The position numbers were made by a program, and so were the translations under genes. This document shows, piece by piece, positions 12,055-23,033 of a stretch of 64,000 nucleotides of DNA. Numbering within the stretch: the stretch's first letter is position 1; each line of letters starts with the position of its first letter. The notes below the pieces were generated by a model. The model worked only from the letters and a program-made list of their open reading frames with translations. It ran no database searches and was not told where the DNA came from. This DNA comes from Lycorma delicatula (taxonomy: Eukaryota; Arthropoda; Insecta; Hemiptera; Fulgoridae), in contig NC_134460.1 in assembly GCF_047948215.1 (NCBI RefSeq), positions 12,707,501 to 12,771,500 of the forward strand, given 5' to 3'.

Positions 12055-13163
12055 TTTTGCATGGCCATACCTGTGTTAAAATGATTTCGCTGATGCTTTT
12101 CTTTAATAAATAGCCTCAGGCACATCCCGAATTAATGTCCAACATTAATCGGCTAGCTTGTTAGTATTTCATTTCCCTTTATAGCGTCTTTCCATCATCG
12201 AATTGTCTTGCTGGAAACGTTCACCGTGTTCGTCACTTACGTCTCCGAGGTTGTCCGGAAAAAATCCAGATGTGAGTGAAGGAAATGTATTTTCAAAGAC
12301 ATATTATATCCCATAGCTCTGTATGAAGTAAGAAGTCGAATAAAAATATCGTGATAATTGTCAGATTTCTGTTTGCCGAGAAAAGATTTGCAAATGTATT
12401 TAAATGAAGCCCAAGCTGCACTTTCTACATTATTTAACCGAGTTAAATACATCATCTTTGACCAACTATCTTGTTTGAGGACCAACAAATTTCCCTTCTT
12501 TAATTTTTCCTTCACTTACATTCGGAAATTTCTGCCTGAAGTACAAAAATCCGGGGCTGTCCTTCATTGGTTTTACAAAATTTTTCATTACTCCTAGCTT
12601 GATATGGTGAGGGGGTAAAAATAGTTTTTTGGGTTCAAGTAAGGGCTCGTGAATAATATTTTTCCCATTTGAGTTACGTTGTCTCGTTTCTTCCACTTTC
12701 TGGAAACATAATTTTTATCCCTAGCGCGACTGCCCCATTCGCATGCCTAACAAAGCAGCTATAATTCTCAAATCACCACATATGTTCCAGCTATGTTTTT
12801 TTATAATATATTTTTTCAAGAACGTCTTTCATCACGTCGTATGTCTCTTCCAAATTAATACCATAAGCGATTGGTATCGAAGGATATTTGTTACCTTTGA
12901 GTAGTAGAACCACTTTTAAACTATGCTTTGGACGAATTAATGAAAAGGTACCAGTCCTCAGGTTTATGAATTTGTCCTAAGTGCAACATAAGCTTATCAA
13001 TATCTGCACAATAAACCAAATTATTTTCATCAATAAAGTATTAAGAAAGTTGTTTTTGTCGGCTTCGAAAACCCGGAATTTTTGTATTTTTTTGAAGTAA
13101 ATTCCAACGTTGCAGTTTTGATCCTAACAGTTCAGGTTGATTTTTTGATAAATTTAAATTTCT
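12055..13163 (-). pseudogene. Decayed multicopy uncharacterised insect protein, C-terminal two thirds
   Basis: Several minus-strand frames together give a recognisable order. It runs ARNLNLSKNQPELLGSKLQ (near 13160), YCADIDKLMLHLGQIHKPED, GNKYPSIPIAYGIN, WNICGDLRIIAALLGM, LLEPKKLFLPPHHIKLGVMK (12.6 kb), LTSYRAMGYNMSLKIHFLHS (12.3 kb), and then HLDFFPDNLGDVSDEHGERF in a shifted frame at about 12.2 kb. I know this pattern as a family of uncharacterised proteins present in many copies in insects and cnidarians. Its function is unknown to me; the high copy number suggests mobile DNA. At least three frameshifts and several stops separate the pieces, so it is dead. The N-terminal part continues at 14338-14790 beyond a LINE-A insertion. 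Confidence 0.65.
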
Positions 13164-13175
13164 AGCCAAGCCCTA
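13164..13175. repeat. TSD of LINE-A copy 3 (left)
   Basis: AGCCAAGCCCTA, repeated exactly at 14326-14337 on the other side of LINE-A copy 3. It lies inside the decayed multicopy protein gene. Confidence 0.9.
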
Positions 13176-14325
13176 ATTTCTAATAGTAGAAGGAAGATTA
13201 AAGAAAAACAAACCAACATACTTGGCGTTTATAGACCTAGAAAAGGCTTTCGATAACGTAGACTGGAATATAATGTTCAGCATTTTAAAAAAATTAGGGT
13301 TCAAATACAGAGATAGAAGAACAATTGCTAACATGTACAGGAACCAAACAGCAACAGTAATAATTGAAGAACATAAGAAAGAAGCCGTAATAAGAAAGGG
13401 AGTCCGACAAGGATGTTCCCTATCTCCGTTACTTTTTAATCTTTACATGGAACTAGCGGTTAATGATGTTAAAGAACAATTTAGATTCGGAGTAACAGTA
13501 CAAGGTGAAAAGATAAAGATGCTACGTTTTGCTGATGATATAGTAATTCTAGCCGAGAGTAAAATGGATTTAGAAGAAACAATGAACGGCATAGATGAAG
13601 TCCTACGCAAGAACTATCGCATGAAGATAAACAAGAACAAAACAAAAGTAATGAAAAGTAGTAGAAATAACAAAGATGGACCACTGAATGTGAAGATAGG
13701 AGGAGAAAAGATTATGGAGGTAGAAGAATTTTGTTATTTGGGAAGTAGAATTACTAAAGATGGACGAAGCAGGAGTGATATAAAATGCCGAATAGCACAA
13801 GCTAAACGAGCCTTCAGTAAGAAATATAAGTTGTTTACATCAAAAATTAATTTAAATGTCAGGAAAAGATTTTTGAAAGTGTATGTTTGGAGTGTCGCTT
13901 TATATGGAAGTGAAACTTGGACAATCGGAGTATCTGAGAAGAAAAGATTAGAAGCTTTTGAAATGTGGTGCTATAGGAGAATGTTAAAAATCAGATGGGT
14001 GGATAAAGTGACAATTATCCACTCATACAACAAATGAGGAGGTATTGCGGCAAATAGATGAAGAAAGAAGCATTTGGAAAAATATAGTTAAAAGAAGAGA
14101 CAGACTTATAGGCCACATACTAAGGCATCCTGGAATAGTCCTTTAATTTTGGAAGGACAGGTAGAAGGGAAAAATTGTGTAGGCAGGCCACGTTTGGAAT
14201 ATGTAAAACAAATTGTTAGGGATGTAGGATGTAGAGGGTATACTGAAATGAAACGACTAGCACTAGATAGGGAATCTTGGAGAGCTGCATCAAACCAGTC
14301 AAATGACTGAAGACAAAAATAAAAA
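13176..14325 (+). mobile_element. LINE-A copy 3, inserted in a pseudogene
   Basis: This 5'-truncated copy starts just before the RT region A. The frame 13222-14037 (271 codons) includes FIDLEKAFDNVDW, RQGCSLSPLLF and FADD, so all three main RT motifs are readable, followed by YVWSVALYGSETW. The frame is then lost. A 19-nt insertion at about 14013-14031 interrupts DKVTNEEV and includes an inverted copy of nearby sequence, and one base is missing near 14140 (SIWK...ALILEG region). The 3' terminus is CAGTCAAATGACTGAAGAC and A-rich. The 12-bp TSD shows that it landed in the minus-strand pseudogene. Confidence 0.93.
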
Positions 14326-14790
14326 AGCCAAGCCCTACATTGTGATATAAGATGTGGCTTTTTGAAAGATAATTCAAAATCAAAATCATTGTTATCTTCT
14401 TCAGTACTGCCTGATTCTTCGTCGCTGCTTTCTAACCGTACATTCACAGGTGGCTCAGTAAGGGAATAATTTCACTGTGAGGTATAGGCATGATTGCAGA
14501 TTGCAATGTAGGATATTTTACAGTATGTTTAGATTTTTTAGAAATTCCAGACAGACTTGTTAAACAAAAACAGTAATCGGTTACATGATCCTTTGGTTCA
14601 CGGCAAACCATAGGTAAACCAAACGGCAAAGCCTTCCGTGTATCTTTCAGCCATCCTCTTAAATATACAGAACAATTAGTGCATACTATATGAGGGGCCC
14701 ACGTCTTATCCTGACCACCAATTTTACTTTGAAATTACAAACGATATGTTTTTTTAATTAAAGGTGTAATGTTTTTTTGTATTTGATTTT
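14326..14790 (-). pseudogene. Decayed multicopy uncharacterised insect protein, N-terminal part
   Basis: Read on the minus strand from about 14725, the frame gives GGQDKTWAPHIVCTNCSVYL, RGWLKDTRKALPFGLPMVCR, EPKDHVTDYCFCLTSLSGIS and KYPTLQSAIMPIPHS. This is the cysteine-rich N-terminal domain of the same family as 12055-13163. A break near 14450 is followed by PPVNVRLESSDEESGSTEED and LSFKKPHLISQCRAW, ending at the LINE-A insertion. The paired C-x2-C, H and C residues look like a zinc-binding module; that is inference. Together the two parts span about 1.6 kb without the LINE. Confidence 0.65.
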
Positions 14791-14799
14791 ACGGTAAAC

Positions 14800-16099
14800 T
14801 CACCAGATACATAACAAAACGCATCCATATCAGTTATACAATTTCGTGGCGTTATGACACTGCACTGTTAACAAACTTAACACTGAATAAAATTAATTCA
14901 TTCCTAAACCCAGTACTTAATACAAACAACACAGCTGTGTTTTCAGCCACATGTTTTGACCTGCACAGACGTGATTAATCTTGTCCATGAAGGCTCATTC
15001 TTCAGTGTTACATATGATGTCATGATATACGACTATGATAAGATTTAATTCTTCGTCTAGTAGTGTTTATTTATAGCTTACAAATTACGTTAATAAAGTA
15101 AACAATAAAAAATGGGCTAACAAAAGACAATGCAGGAGCTTTTAAAATGTTAACTATACGTTGAAAAATTTTCAAAAATCCTTTAATTAAAATTTAAAAA
15201 ATTTTCAAAAATGAAGGTTGATAGAAAGATTCTGTGTTCATATTCGTTTTCAGCATCAAAAAACAGATTAAAATCATGTATCGCATGTTAGGAAACAAAA
15301 ATTATGTTTATCAGTGTTATTAATAAATCAATATAATTAAATTAAAAAAAAAGCTTAAAAAAAACGGAAATGAAGTTGGATTCGAACCGATCTATTTATT
15401 TATTTCTCTACCTTTATAGATCTTCAAAGATATTAAAAATTTTGGTAACAAAGTACTGTTAGATTTACATGTACATGGTTAAATGTTGTGTTGCATCGTT
15501 TTTAAATCATAGGAACGGTAAATCGAAGCAGGAATTTAACCTATAATTTTGAAATTTCGTGTGTTAGCTGAATTGTTTTAATTAAAATCACATAATAGTT
15601 GAGAAAATATTGCTGGAGTGCTTTGTATCAAAGTAGTTTGCTTAATTTATGAGAATTTTTTCTACCGATCAAAATAAAAATATTGCTGTTAGAAATAACT
15701 CAAGTATAGCGATCATAGAATTTTATCTTTTAATCTTATATTTGTAAATTTGTCTAAACATTTGCTCGTTTTAACCTATAACTACTTTTTTCTAAATCTA
15801 GTTCCATCAGAAGAAAATAAGTTTTTACAGTTTATCTGAAGATTTAGCAATAACGAACATTCAAGCAAATATGGTGGAAATTCTATTTATTTTTTTTCGG
15901 TCTACCGATTAGAAAATCTGTTCATTATTTTTTTGTAAATGAGTCGTTATCATTATGAAAATACTTTTCTACTTTATAAAGCAGTTTTTATATATTATTT
16001 TTAATTTTTTTTTTTTGTCAAAAGTAGAAGAAATTTACTTCATTTGGTGTTTATAATTACGTTTTATTGTGCCTAAAACCGAGTAACTTAGTTACAGTT
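14800..16099. other. AT-rich intergenic DNA
   Basis: I see no supportable gene or repeat between the decayed protein gene and the TSD of the SINE-1 copy. Confidence 0.5.
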
Positions 16100-16115
16100 A
16101 GGTTTGTTAAACTTA

Positions 16116-16419
16116 AACCCACCGGTCTAGTGGTCTAGTTGGTCTAGTGGTGAACACGTCTTTCCAAATCAGCTGATTTGGAAGTCGAGAGTTCCAGCGT
16201 TCAAGTCCTAGTAAAGCCAGTTAATTTTACACGGATTTGAATACTAGATCGTGGATATCGGTGTTCTTTGGTGGTTGGTTGGGTTTCAATTAACCACACA
16301 TCTCAGGAACGGTCGAACTGAGAATGTTACAAGACTACACTTCATTTTTACACTCATACATATCATCCTCATTCATCCTCTGAAGAATTATCTAAACGGT
16401 AGTTAAACAGGAAAAAGAA
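16116..16419 (+). mobile_element. SINE-1 copy (tRNA-derived), full length with TSD
   Basis: The element starts CCCACCGGTCTAGTGG and carries a tRNA-like head with a box A-like segment (GGTCTAGTGGTGAACACG) and a good box B (GTTCAAGTCC, about 16200). These are the internal RNA polymerase III promoter elements. The body runs through ACCACACATCTCAGGAACGG to a 3' end of AGTTAAACAGGAAAAAGAAA. A 16-bp TSD, AGGTTTGTTAAACTTA, flanks it exactly (16100-16115 and 16420-16435). The anticodon arm is an unusually long palindrome around CCAAATCAGCTGATTTGG. This copy carries a short duplication in the head (TGGTCTAG repeated). Long intact TSDs suggest a fairly young insertion. Confidence 0.93.
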
Positions 16420-16546
16420 AGGTTTGTTAAACTTATCTTTTTAACTCTTTACAAAAAGACAAAGTTATTAAATTTTTTTTTATAAAAATATAGGTGTAGA
16501 AATAATAAAATTTGAAGGTAATAATTTTCTTTATTTATTAATAGAA

Positions 16547-17014
16547 AAATTAATTTAAATGTCAGGAAAAGATTTTTGAAAGTGTATGTTTGGAGTGTCG
16601 CTTTATATGGAAGTGAAACTTGGACAATCGGAATATCTGAGAAGAAAAGAATAGAACCTTTTGAAATGTGGTGCTATAGGAGAATGTTAAAAATCAGATG
16701 GGTGGATAAAGTGACAAATGAAGAGGTATTGCGGCAAATAGATGAAGAAAGAAGCATTTGGAAAAATGTAGTTAAAAGAAGAGACAGACTTATAGGCCAC
16801 ATACTAAGGCATCCTGGAATAGTCGCTTTAATATTGGAAGGACAGGTAGAAGGGAAAAATTGTGTAGGCAGGCCACGTTTGGAGTATGTAAAACAAATTG
16901 TTGGGGATGTAGGATGTAGAGGGTATACTGAAATGAAACGACTAGCACTAGATAGGGAATCTTGGAGAGCTGCATCAAACCAGTCAAATGATTGAAGACA
17001 AAAAAAAAAAAAAA
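16547..17014 (+). mobile_element. LINE-A copy 4, short 3' fragment
   Basis: Only the C-terminal region remains, from just before YVWSVALYGSETW to the 3' end. It is open as a 139-codon frame (16576-16995) ending ...AASNQSND with no RT catalytic motifs. The TSD is ATTAATAGAA (16537-16546 and 17015-17024), with a poly-A tail before the right copy. The frame itself is undamaged, which fits a recent insertion that was truncated on arrival. Confidence 0.92.
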
Positions 17015-17024
17015 ATTAATAGAA

Positions 17025-17701
17025 CAATTAAATTTTACCGGAAAGTTTTACAATATTTTGGCTACAAAATGATTATTTTAATCAAAAATGATTATTTTAT
17101 GTATTCTTAAATTGTATAAGAAAGTTATGTAAATATAATATTATAAACATAAAAATATTTACAATATTCTATTATTAAATGATTACTTTAATCTTCCAGA
17201 AATATTTATATATTAATAGAGTTGTTAAAGTAAAAAAAAATGTTTAAAATTTCTTTACAAAATATTAGTTATAGTTACTCTTATATAATCTTTTTTAAGA
17301 ATTAATTTTTTTTCTTTTTTTAACTTACCACATTAACTAATAAAAAGTACGAATATTTGCTAATTTTAGAAGAAGCAACACGTATTATCTGGGGATAATA
17401 CGTGAAATATCCCTAGGCGCTTATATTAATTTTACTACGAAAAATTATTTCAAAACATTTAATAAGAGTTCAGGGATTTTTAAAATACACATTATTACCG
17501 CTCTCTATTTATGCTCCTGTTGGTAGCCGTTAGCCGTTTAAACCGCTTTACTGCTCGCCTCTACCATCATCCCCACATTTCTCTTCCTTTTCCTACATAC
17601 CTCTTTTTAACACGTCAGTAGGAAGCTCATCCCTTGACATCGGAAAGATTAATGTGGCGGTTGCAATAGAGGTGGTGACGAAATCTTTAAAGCTTCTTTT
17701 A

Positions 17702-17745
<44 letters not shown>

Positions 17746-18270
17746 GGTCGGTGTCCGACGTTGATAACAAGTATCAAATCGTCTTAACGTTTTTATCATC
17801 TTTTTTTTTTCATTTTGGTTATCTTTTCATATACACACACGCGTATTCTGTTGATACGATTTATCATTTATCCTGATTTATTCATTCGTATTTTCAAATA
17901 TTAAAAGGAACAAAAAATTGTAAAAGTTAAAAAGAATTCAGTATATTTTTAACGTAAATAATTCTTAAGATGTTATTTACGTAATAAATATATTTAAAAT
18001 ATTTCAGTATATCGAAGCGCAAAATATTTTGAAGAAATATTATTTTAATAAATGGAACTAGGCGTACGAAAAAGGTTTCAATCGTTTGTCATTGTTAGGC
18101 ATCTGCAGCTAAACGATATCATCTTTGCTGACAGCAATTCATTCGTACAATATATACATCGTTATTATCTTTCTTCGATTCCGATGTTATTTTACGTACA
18201 TTATTTAACTGTTGAAATTGAAGAAAATAGTTTGAAAATATATATATCTATTTGTATTTTAGGTATATTA
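17025..18270. other. AT-rich DNA with an (AC)n(AT)n microsatellite
   Basis: I see no gene. A compound microsatellite lies at about 17702-17745. A slightly less AT-rich stretch at 17500-17700 has no recognisable content. The frame at 18052-18303 has no motif and runs into LINE-A copy 5, so I do not call it. Confidence 0.55.
17702..17745. repeat. (AC)n(AT)n microsatellite
   Basis: An AC dinucleotide run passes directly into an AT run. Confidence 0.95.
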
Positions 18271-18280
18271 ATACTCCTGA

Positions 18281-19676
18281 AGATTATACAAACTGGTGTG
18301 TAATATTTATGAAAAAGGGGAATTTCCGTCAGACTTCAAAAAAAGTGTTATAATTATGATACCAAAGAAAGCAGGGGCAGATAAATGTGAAGAATACAGA
18401 ACAATTAGTTTAACTAGTCATGCATCAAAAATCTTAACTAGAATTTTATACAGAAGAATTGAGAGGAGAGTGGAAGAAGTGTTAGGAGAAGACCAATTTG
18501 GTTTCAGGAAAAGTATAGGGACAAGGGAAGCAATTTTAGGCATCAGATTAATAGTAGAAGGAAGATTAAAGAAAAACAAACCAACATACTTGGCGTTTAT
18601 AGACCTAGAAAAGGCTTTCGATAACGTAGATTGGAATAAAATGTTCAGCATTTTAAAAAAATTAGGGTTCAAATACAGAGATAGAAGAACAATTGCTAAC
18701 ATGTACAGGAACCAAACAGCAACAATAACAATTGAAGAACATAAGAAAGAAGCCCTAATAAGAAAGGGAGTCCGACAAGGATGTTCCCTATCTCCGTTAC
18801 TTTTTAATCTTTACATGGAACTAGCAGTTAATGATGTTAAAGAACAATTTAGATTCGGAGTAACAGTACAAGGTGAAAAGATAAAGATGCTACGATTTGC
18901 TGATGATATAGTAATTCTAGCCGAGAGTAAAAAGGATTTAGAAGAAACAATGAACGGCATAGATGAAGTCCTACGCAAGAACTATCGCATGAAAATAAAC
19001 AAGAACAAAACAAAAGTAATGAAATGTAGTAGAAATAACAAAGATGGACCACTGAATGTGAAAATAGGAGGAGAAAAGATTATGGAGGTAGAAGAATTTT
19101 GTTATTTGGGAAGTAAAATTACTAAAGATGGACGAAGCAGGAGCGATATAAAATGCCGAATAGCACAAGCTAAACGAGCCTTCAGTAAGAAATATAATTT
19201 GTTTACATCAAAAATTAATTTAAATCTCAGGAAAAGATTTTTGAAAGTGTATGTTTGGAGTGTCGCTTTATATGGAAGTGAAACTTGGACAATCGGAGTA
19301 TCTGAGAAGAAAAGGTTAGAAGCTTTTGAAATGTGGTGCTATAGGAGAATGTTAAAAATCAGATGGGTGGATAAAGTGACAAATGAAGAGGTATTGCGGC
19401 AAATAGATGAAGAAAGAAGCATTTGGAAGAATATAGTTAAAAGAAGAGACAGACTTATAGGCCACATACTAAGGCATCCTGGAATAGTCGCTTTAATATT
19501 GGAAGGACAGGTAGAAGGGAAAAATTGTGTAGGCAGGCCACGTTTGGAGTATGTAAAACAAATTGTTGGGGATGTAGGATGTAGAGGGTATACTGAAATG
19601 AAACGACTAGCACTAGATAGGGAATCTTGGAGAGCTGCATCAAACCAGTCAAATGACTGAAGACAAAAAAAAAAAA
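18281..19676 (+). mobile_element. LINE-A copy 5, best-preserved, intact RT frame
   Basis: This is a 5'-truncated insertion with a 10-bp TSD, ATACTCCTGA (18271-18280 and 19677-19686), and a poly-A tail. It is the reference copy for the family here: its truncated ORF2 is fully open for 454 codons. What is missing is everything upstream of the RT, presumably an endonuclease domain. The 3' end is the shared CAGTCAAATGACTGAAGAC. Confidence 0.95.
18296..19660 (+). CDS. LINE-A ORF2 fragment: reverse transcriptase plus C-terminal domain
   Basis: This is the C-terminal part of a non-LTR retrotransposon polyprotein, which would copy element RNA at a nicked chromosomal site. Counting from the first codon after the 5' junction, it shows DQFGF (about 67-71), FIDLEKAFD (101-109, first catalytic Asp), RQGCSLSPLLF (160-170) and FADD (201-204, the catalytic Asp pair). 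These are followed by LYGSETW (325-331) and a basic C-terminal region with GRPRLEYVKQIV, ending AASNQSND. The frame is open into the 5' junction with no ATG there, because the copy is truncated; position 18296 is a GTG inside the frame, not a real start. The sequence has no stops and all visible catalytic residues. Without the N-terminal part or a promoter it is unlikely to be expressed as an autonomous element. The clade is uncertain; the LYGSETW tail is shared with RTE-like insect elements. Confidence 0.88.
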   Translation: MCNIYEKGEFPSDFKKSVIIMIPKKAGADKCEEYRTISLTSHASKILTRILYRRIERRVEEVLGEDQFGFRKSIGTREAILGIRLIVEGRLKKNKPTYLAFIDLEKAFDNVDWNKMFSILKKLGFKYRDRRTIANMYRNQTATITIEEHKKEALIRKGVRQGCSLSPLLFNLYMELAVNDVKEQFRFGVTVQGEKIKMLRFADDIVILAESKKDLEETMNGIDEVLRKNYRMKINKNKTKVMKCSRNNKDGPLNVKIGGEKIMEVEEFCYLGSKITKDGRSRSDIKCRIAQAKRAFSKKYNLFTSKINLNLRKRFLKVYVWSVALYGSETWTIGVSEKKRLEAFEMWCYRRMLKIRWVDKVTNEEVLRQIDEERSIWKNIVKRRDRLIGHILRHPGIVALILEGQVEGKNCVGRPRLEYVKQIVGDVGCRGYTEMKRLALDRESWRAASNQSND

Positions 19677-19686
19677 ATACTCCTGA

Positions 19687-20556
19687 TATTAAAAAAATAT
19701 GTTACCTAAAATATAGAAAAACTAACCTTGAAACTATCTATTTTTCGGTATGAGACCATCAAACCCCAAATCCACGTGAGGACGACTCAAAAATTTAAAT
19801 AGAAAGGATAGGATTGTGACGCTTTTAAAGGGCATTAAAACCGAAACCTTTACGCAAAAAACTTTGGGTTACGATAAACGTAACCAAAATTCAGCCATTT
19901 AAATTTTTTTCAGCGGTTTTCAAAAGCGGTCTACAGTACATTTTAAATAATAATTGATCAACAGTGAAACATTAAGAACAAAAAAATTAACAAACAGGCT
20001 TAACCCAAAACGACAAGATTTTGGGTTTTGAAGTTTCTACATTAAATTCCAAATAGTGGTCTCGTTTTAAAAAAAATATATCGTCTTGCAGTAAATTGGT
20101 TATTTCTTGTTTTTTTAAAGATACTTTTGAAACTAGCTAAGATAAATATTAAATGATCGCCATTTTGGTTTACCGGTTTCGAGTCCTAAACGTTTTTAAA
20201 AATTTATCTGTATAATTTTTAGTAGTTTCTAATTTATTTTTTATATTAAATATTCTGAAATAGTTGACATTTTCCTGAACGGTCTTTACAAATCACACAA
20301 TTAAAAAAAAAATTAAGCGAAACAATTTTTTAATTAATTTAAACATAATTATTGTTATTTTCTGTTACTAGTACGCAGTTTTTTAAACTATTATTTCCTT
20401 TTTTTTATTTAAATATCGAACGTTATTTCAGATAAAATTTATTCGAAATAGTTTAAGTTTTATTTTTATTTATTTTTTAATATAATATTATTGATTCGCT
20501 AAAATGAAAAAAAAATCATCGTTTGTTATATCCTCCTTGTCTATTTTTAAACTGTT
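19687..20556. other. AT-rich intergenic DNA
   Basis: I see no supportable gene or repeat between LINE-A copies 5 and 6. Confidence 0.5.
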
Positions 20557-20566
20557 AGACTAAGTT

Positions 20567-21982
20567 GCAGGTGAGGAAGCGATTGATAGATTATACAAAC
20601 TGGTGTGTAATATTTATGAAAATGGGGAATTTCCATCAGACTTCAAAAAAAGTGTTATAGTTATGATACCAAAGAAAGCAGGGGCAGATAAATGTGAAGA
20701 ATACAGAACAATTAGTTTAACTAGTCATGCATCAAAAATCTTAACTAGAATTTTATACAGAAGAATTGAGAGGAGAGTGGAAGAAGTGTCAGGAGAAGAC
20801 CAATTTGGTTTCAGGAAAAGTATAGGGACAAGGGAAGCAATTTTAGCCCTCAGATTAATAGTAGAAGGAAGATTAAAGAAAAACAAACCGACATACTTGG
20901 CGTTTATAGACCTAGAAAAGGCTTTCGATAACGTAGACTGGAATAAAATGTTCAGCATTTTAAAAAAATTAGGTTCAAATACAGAGATAGAAGAACAATT
21001 GCTAACATGTACAGGAACCAAACAGCAACAATAACAATTGAAGAACATAAGAAAGAAGCCCTAATAAGAAAGGGAGTCCGACATGGATGTTCCCTATCGC
21101 CGTTACTTTTTAATCTTTACATGGAACTAGCAGTTAATGATGTTAAAGAACAATTTAGATTCGGAGTAACAGTACAAGGTGAAAAGATAAAGATGCTACG
21201 ATTTGCTGATGATATAGTAATTCTAGCCGAGAGTAAAAAGGATTTAGAAGAAACAATGAACGGCATAGATGAAGTCCTACGCAAGAACTATCGCGTGAAA
21301 ATAAACAAGAACAAAACAAAGGTAATGAAATGTAGTAGAAATAACTAAGATGGAGCACCGAATGTGAAAATAGGAGGAGAAAAGATTATGGAGGTAGAAG
21401 AATTTTGTTATTTGGGAAGTAGAATTACTAAAGATGGACGAAGCAGGAGCGATATAAAATGCCGAATAGCACAAGCTAAACGAGCCTTCAATAAGAAATA
21501 TAATTTGTTTACATCAAAAATTAATTTAAAGGTCAGAAAAATATTTTTGAAAGTGTATGTTTGGAGTGTCGCTTTATATGGAAGTGAAACTTGGACGATC
21601 GGAGTATCTGAGAAGAAAAGATTAGAAGCTTTTGAAATGCGGTGCTATAGGAGAATGTTAAAAATCAGACGGGTGGATAAAGTGACAAATGAAGAGGTAT
21701 TGCGACAAATAGATGAAGAAAGAAGCATTTGGAAAAATGTAGTTAAAAGAAGAGACAGACTTATAGGCCACATACTAAGGCATCCTGGAATAGTCGCTTT
21801 AATATTGGAAGGACAGGTAGAAGGGAAAAATTGTGTAGGCAGGCCACGTTTGGAGTTTGTAAAACAAATTTTTGGGGATGTAGGATGTAGAGGGTATACT
21901 GAAATGAAACGACTAGCACTAGATAGGGAATCTTGGAGAGCTGCATCAAACCAGTCAAATGACTGAAGACAAAAAAAAAAAA
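20567..21982 (+). mobile_element. LINE-A copy 6, longest copy, RT frame broken
   Basis: Flanked by TSD AGACTAAGTT (20557-20566 and 21983-21992), this copy reaches slightly further 5' than the others (EEAIDRLYKLVCNIYENGEF). The frame runs open to about 20970, where one base is missing in AATTAGGTTCAAATAC (the intact copies have AATTAGGGTTC). Reading resumes at 21007 in another frame through RHGCSLSPLLF, where Gln is replaced by His, and FADD. It meets a TAA near 21346 (AACAAA to AACTAA) and restarts as 21364-21966. So one frameshift, one nonsense change and one altered RT-motif residue inactivate it. Confidence 0.94.
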
Positions 21983-21992
21983 AGACTAAGTT

Positions 21993-23022
21993 AAAACAAA
22001 ATCAGCTTGTAGGTTTCATTAAAAATTGACGAACAGGTCAGAATTTACGCCTTTTATAGTTATAAGAGGTTTATGTATATTATTTAGAAATCTTTTAAAA
22101 AATGTACTATTCTGATATTTTATCACGGGGATGTTGGTTATACTCTTTTATGCTTATTTCATTTTCTTTTTTCCTTAATTGACTTTTTTTTTCTTTAATT
22201 GTATTTTCTAAAAGAAATGTGGGTCGCGATCAACAAAATTTGTTTCGTTAGAGACACCGTAATATCTTTGATTCTTATAAATTTTATTCCTTACAGACGC
22301 AATTATACTGCTGTATTGACCGAAGTGGATATTTGGTGTTTTAGAAAAGCAATTGATTTTTTTTTTATTCATAACTTGGCTGAAATTTTCCATTAATCGT
22401 TTCTTTAATATTAACAAATTAATTAATTAATATTAATGAAATTTTTATCGTTATTACTGAAAATAGATAGGCTGTGGTTTTGACATTACAGAAAAATTAG
22501 ATAAGATAAATAAATACTACGTACTTCAGATCTACGAGTATTTATATAAACGATTGAACTTGACTAAGGCAACCTTGACGTTTGATGTTTTGTTATTTAT
22601 AATTTTATTAAATGGAACATCCAGTTACATAAAAAGCATTCGTTAATGTTCGTTTGTCTTGTGTGGACAGTGAATGTATAACATAAAATAAATAAATGTT
22701 CGTAGTTATGAAATTTTATTGTACCTTGCCCAGTAATATCACTTCATATGTACTTGTTCAATATTATTCAGTTATTCTCCCGTTCCTCGAATATCCTAGT
22801 TTTAGATTATTTGAAGATACATATATCCCAACAGCTGTTTTAAACTATTAAAGAAGTTGTGCCTGTATGTAATTATAATTTTCAGAATTATATCTTAATT
22901 TTCCCACGTTTAAATTTGGAGTAGTGTAAACGGTATGAAAATTCGAAAAAAAGGATTCTCCTTTTAGAGTAAAGTCCTTTCATTTTATTTTCAGATATTT
23001 CAGATATCAGTTATTATCAGAT
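21993..23022. other. AT-rich intergenic DNA
   Basis: I see no supportable gene. The opposing short frames at 22199-22417 have no motif. The sequence TCAGATATTTCAG is repeated locally around 22991-23030 at the target site of the next element. Confidence 0.5.
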
Positions 23023-23033
23023 ATTTCAGGATT

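Noticed and set aside
22199..22417. Overlapping 65- and 69-codon frames on both strands
   Set aside because: They are short, AT-rich, without motifs, and mirror each other.
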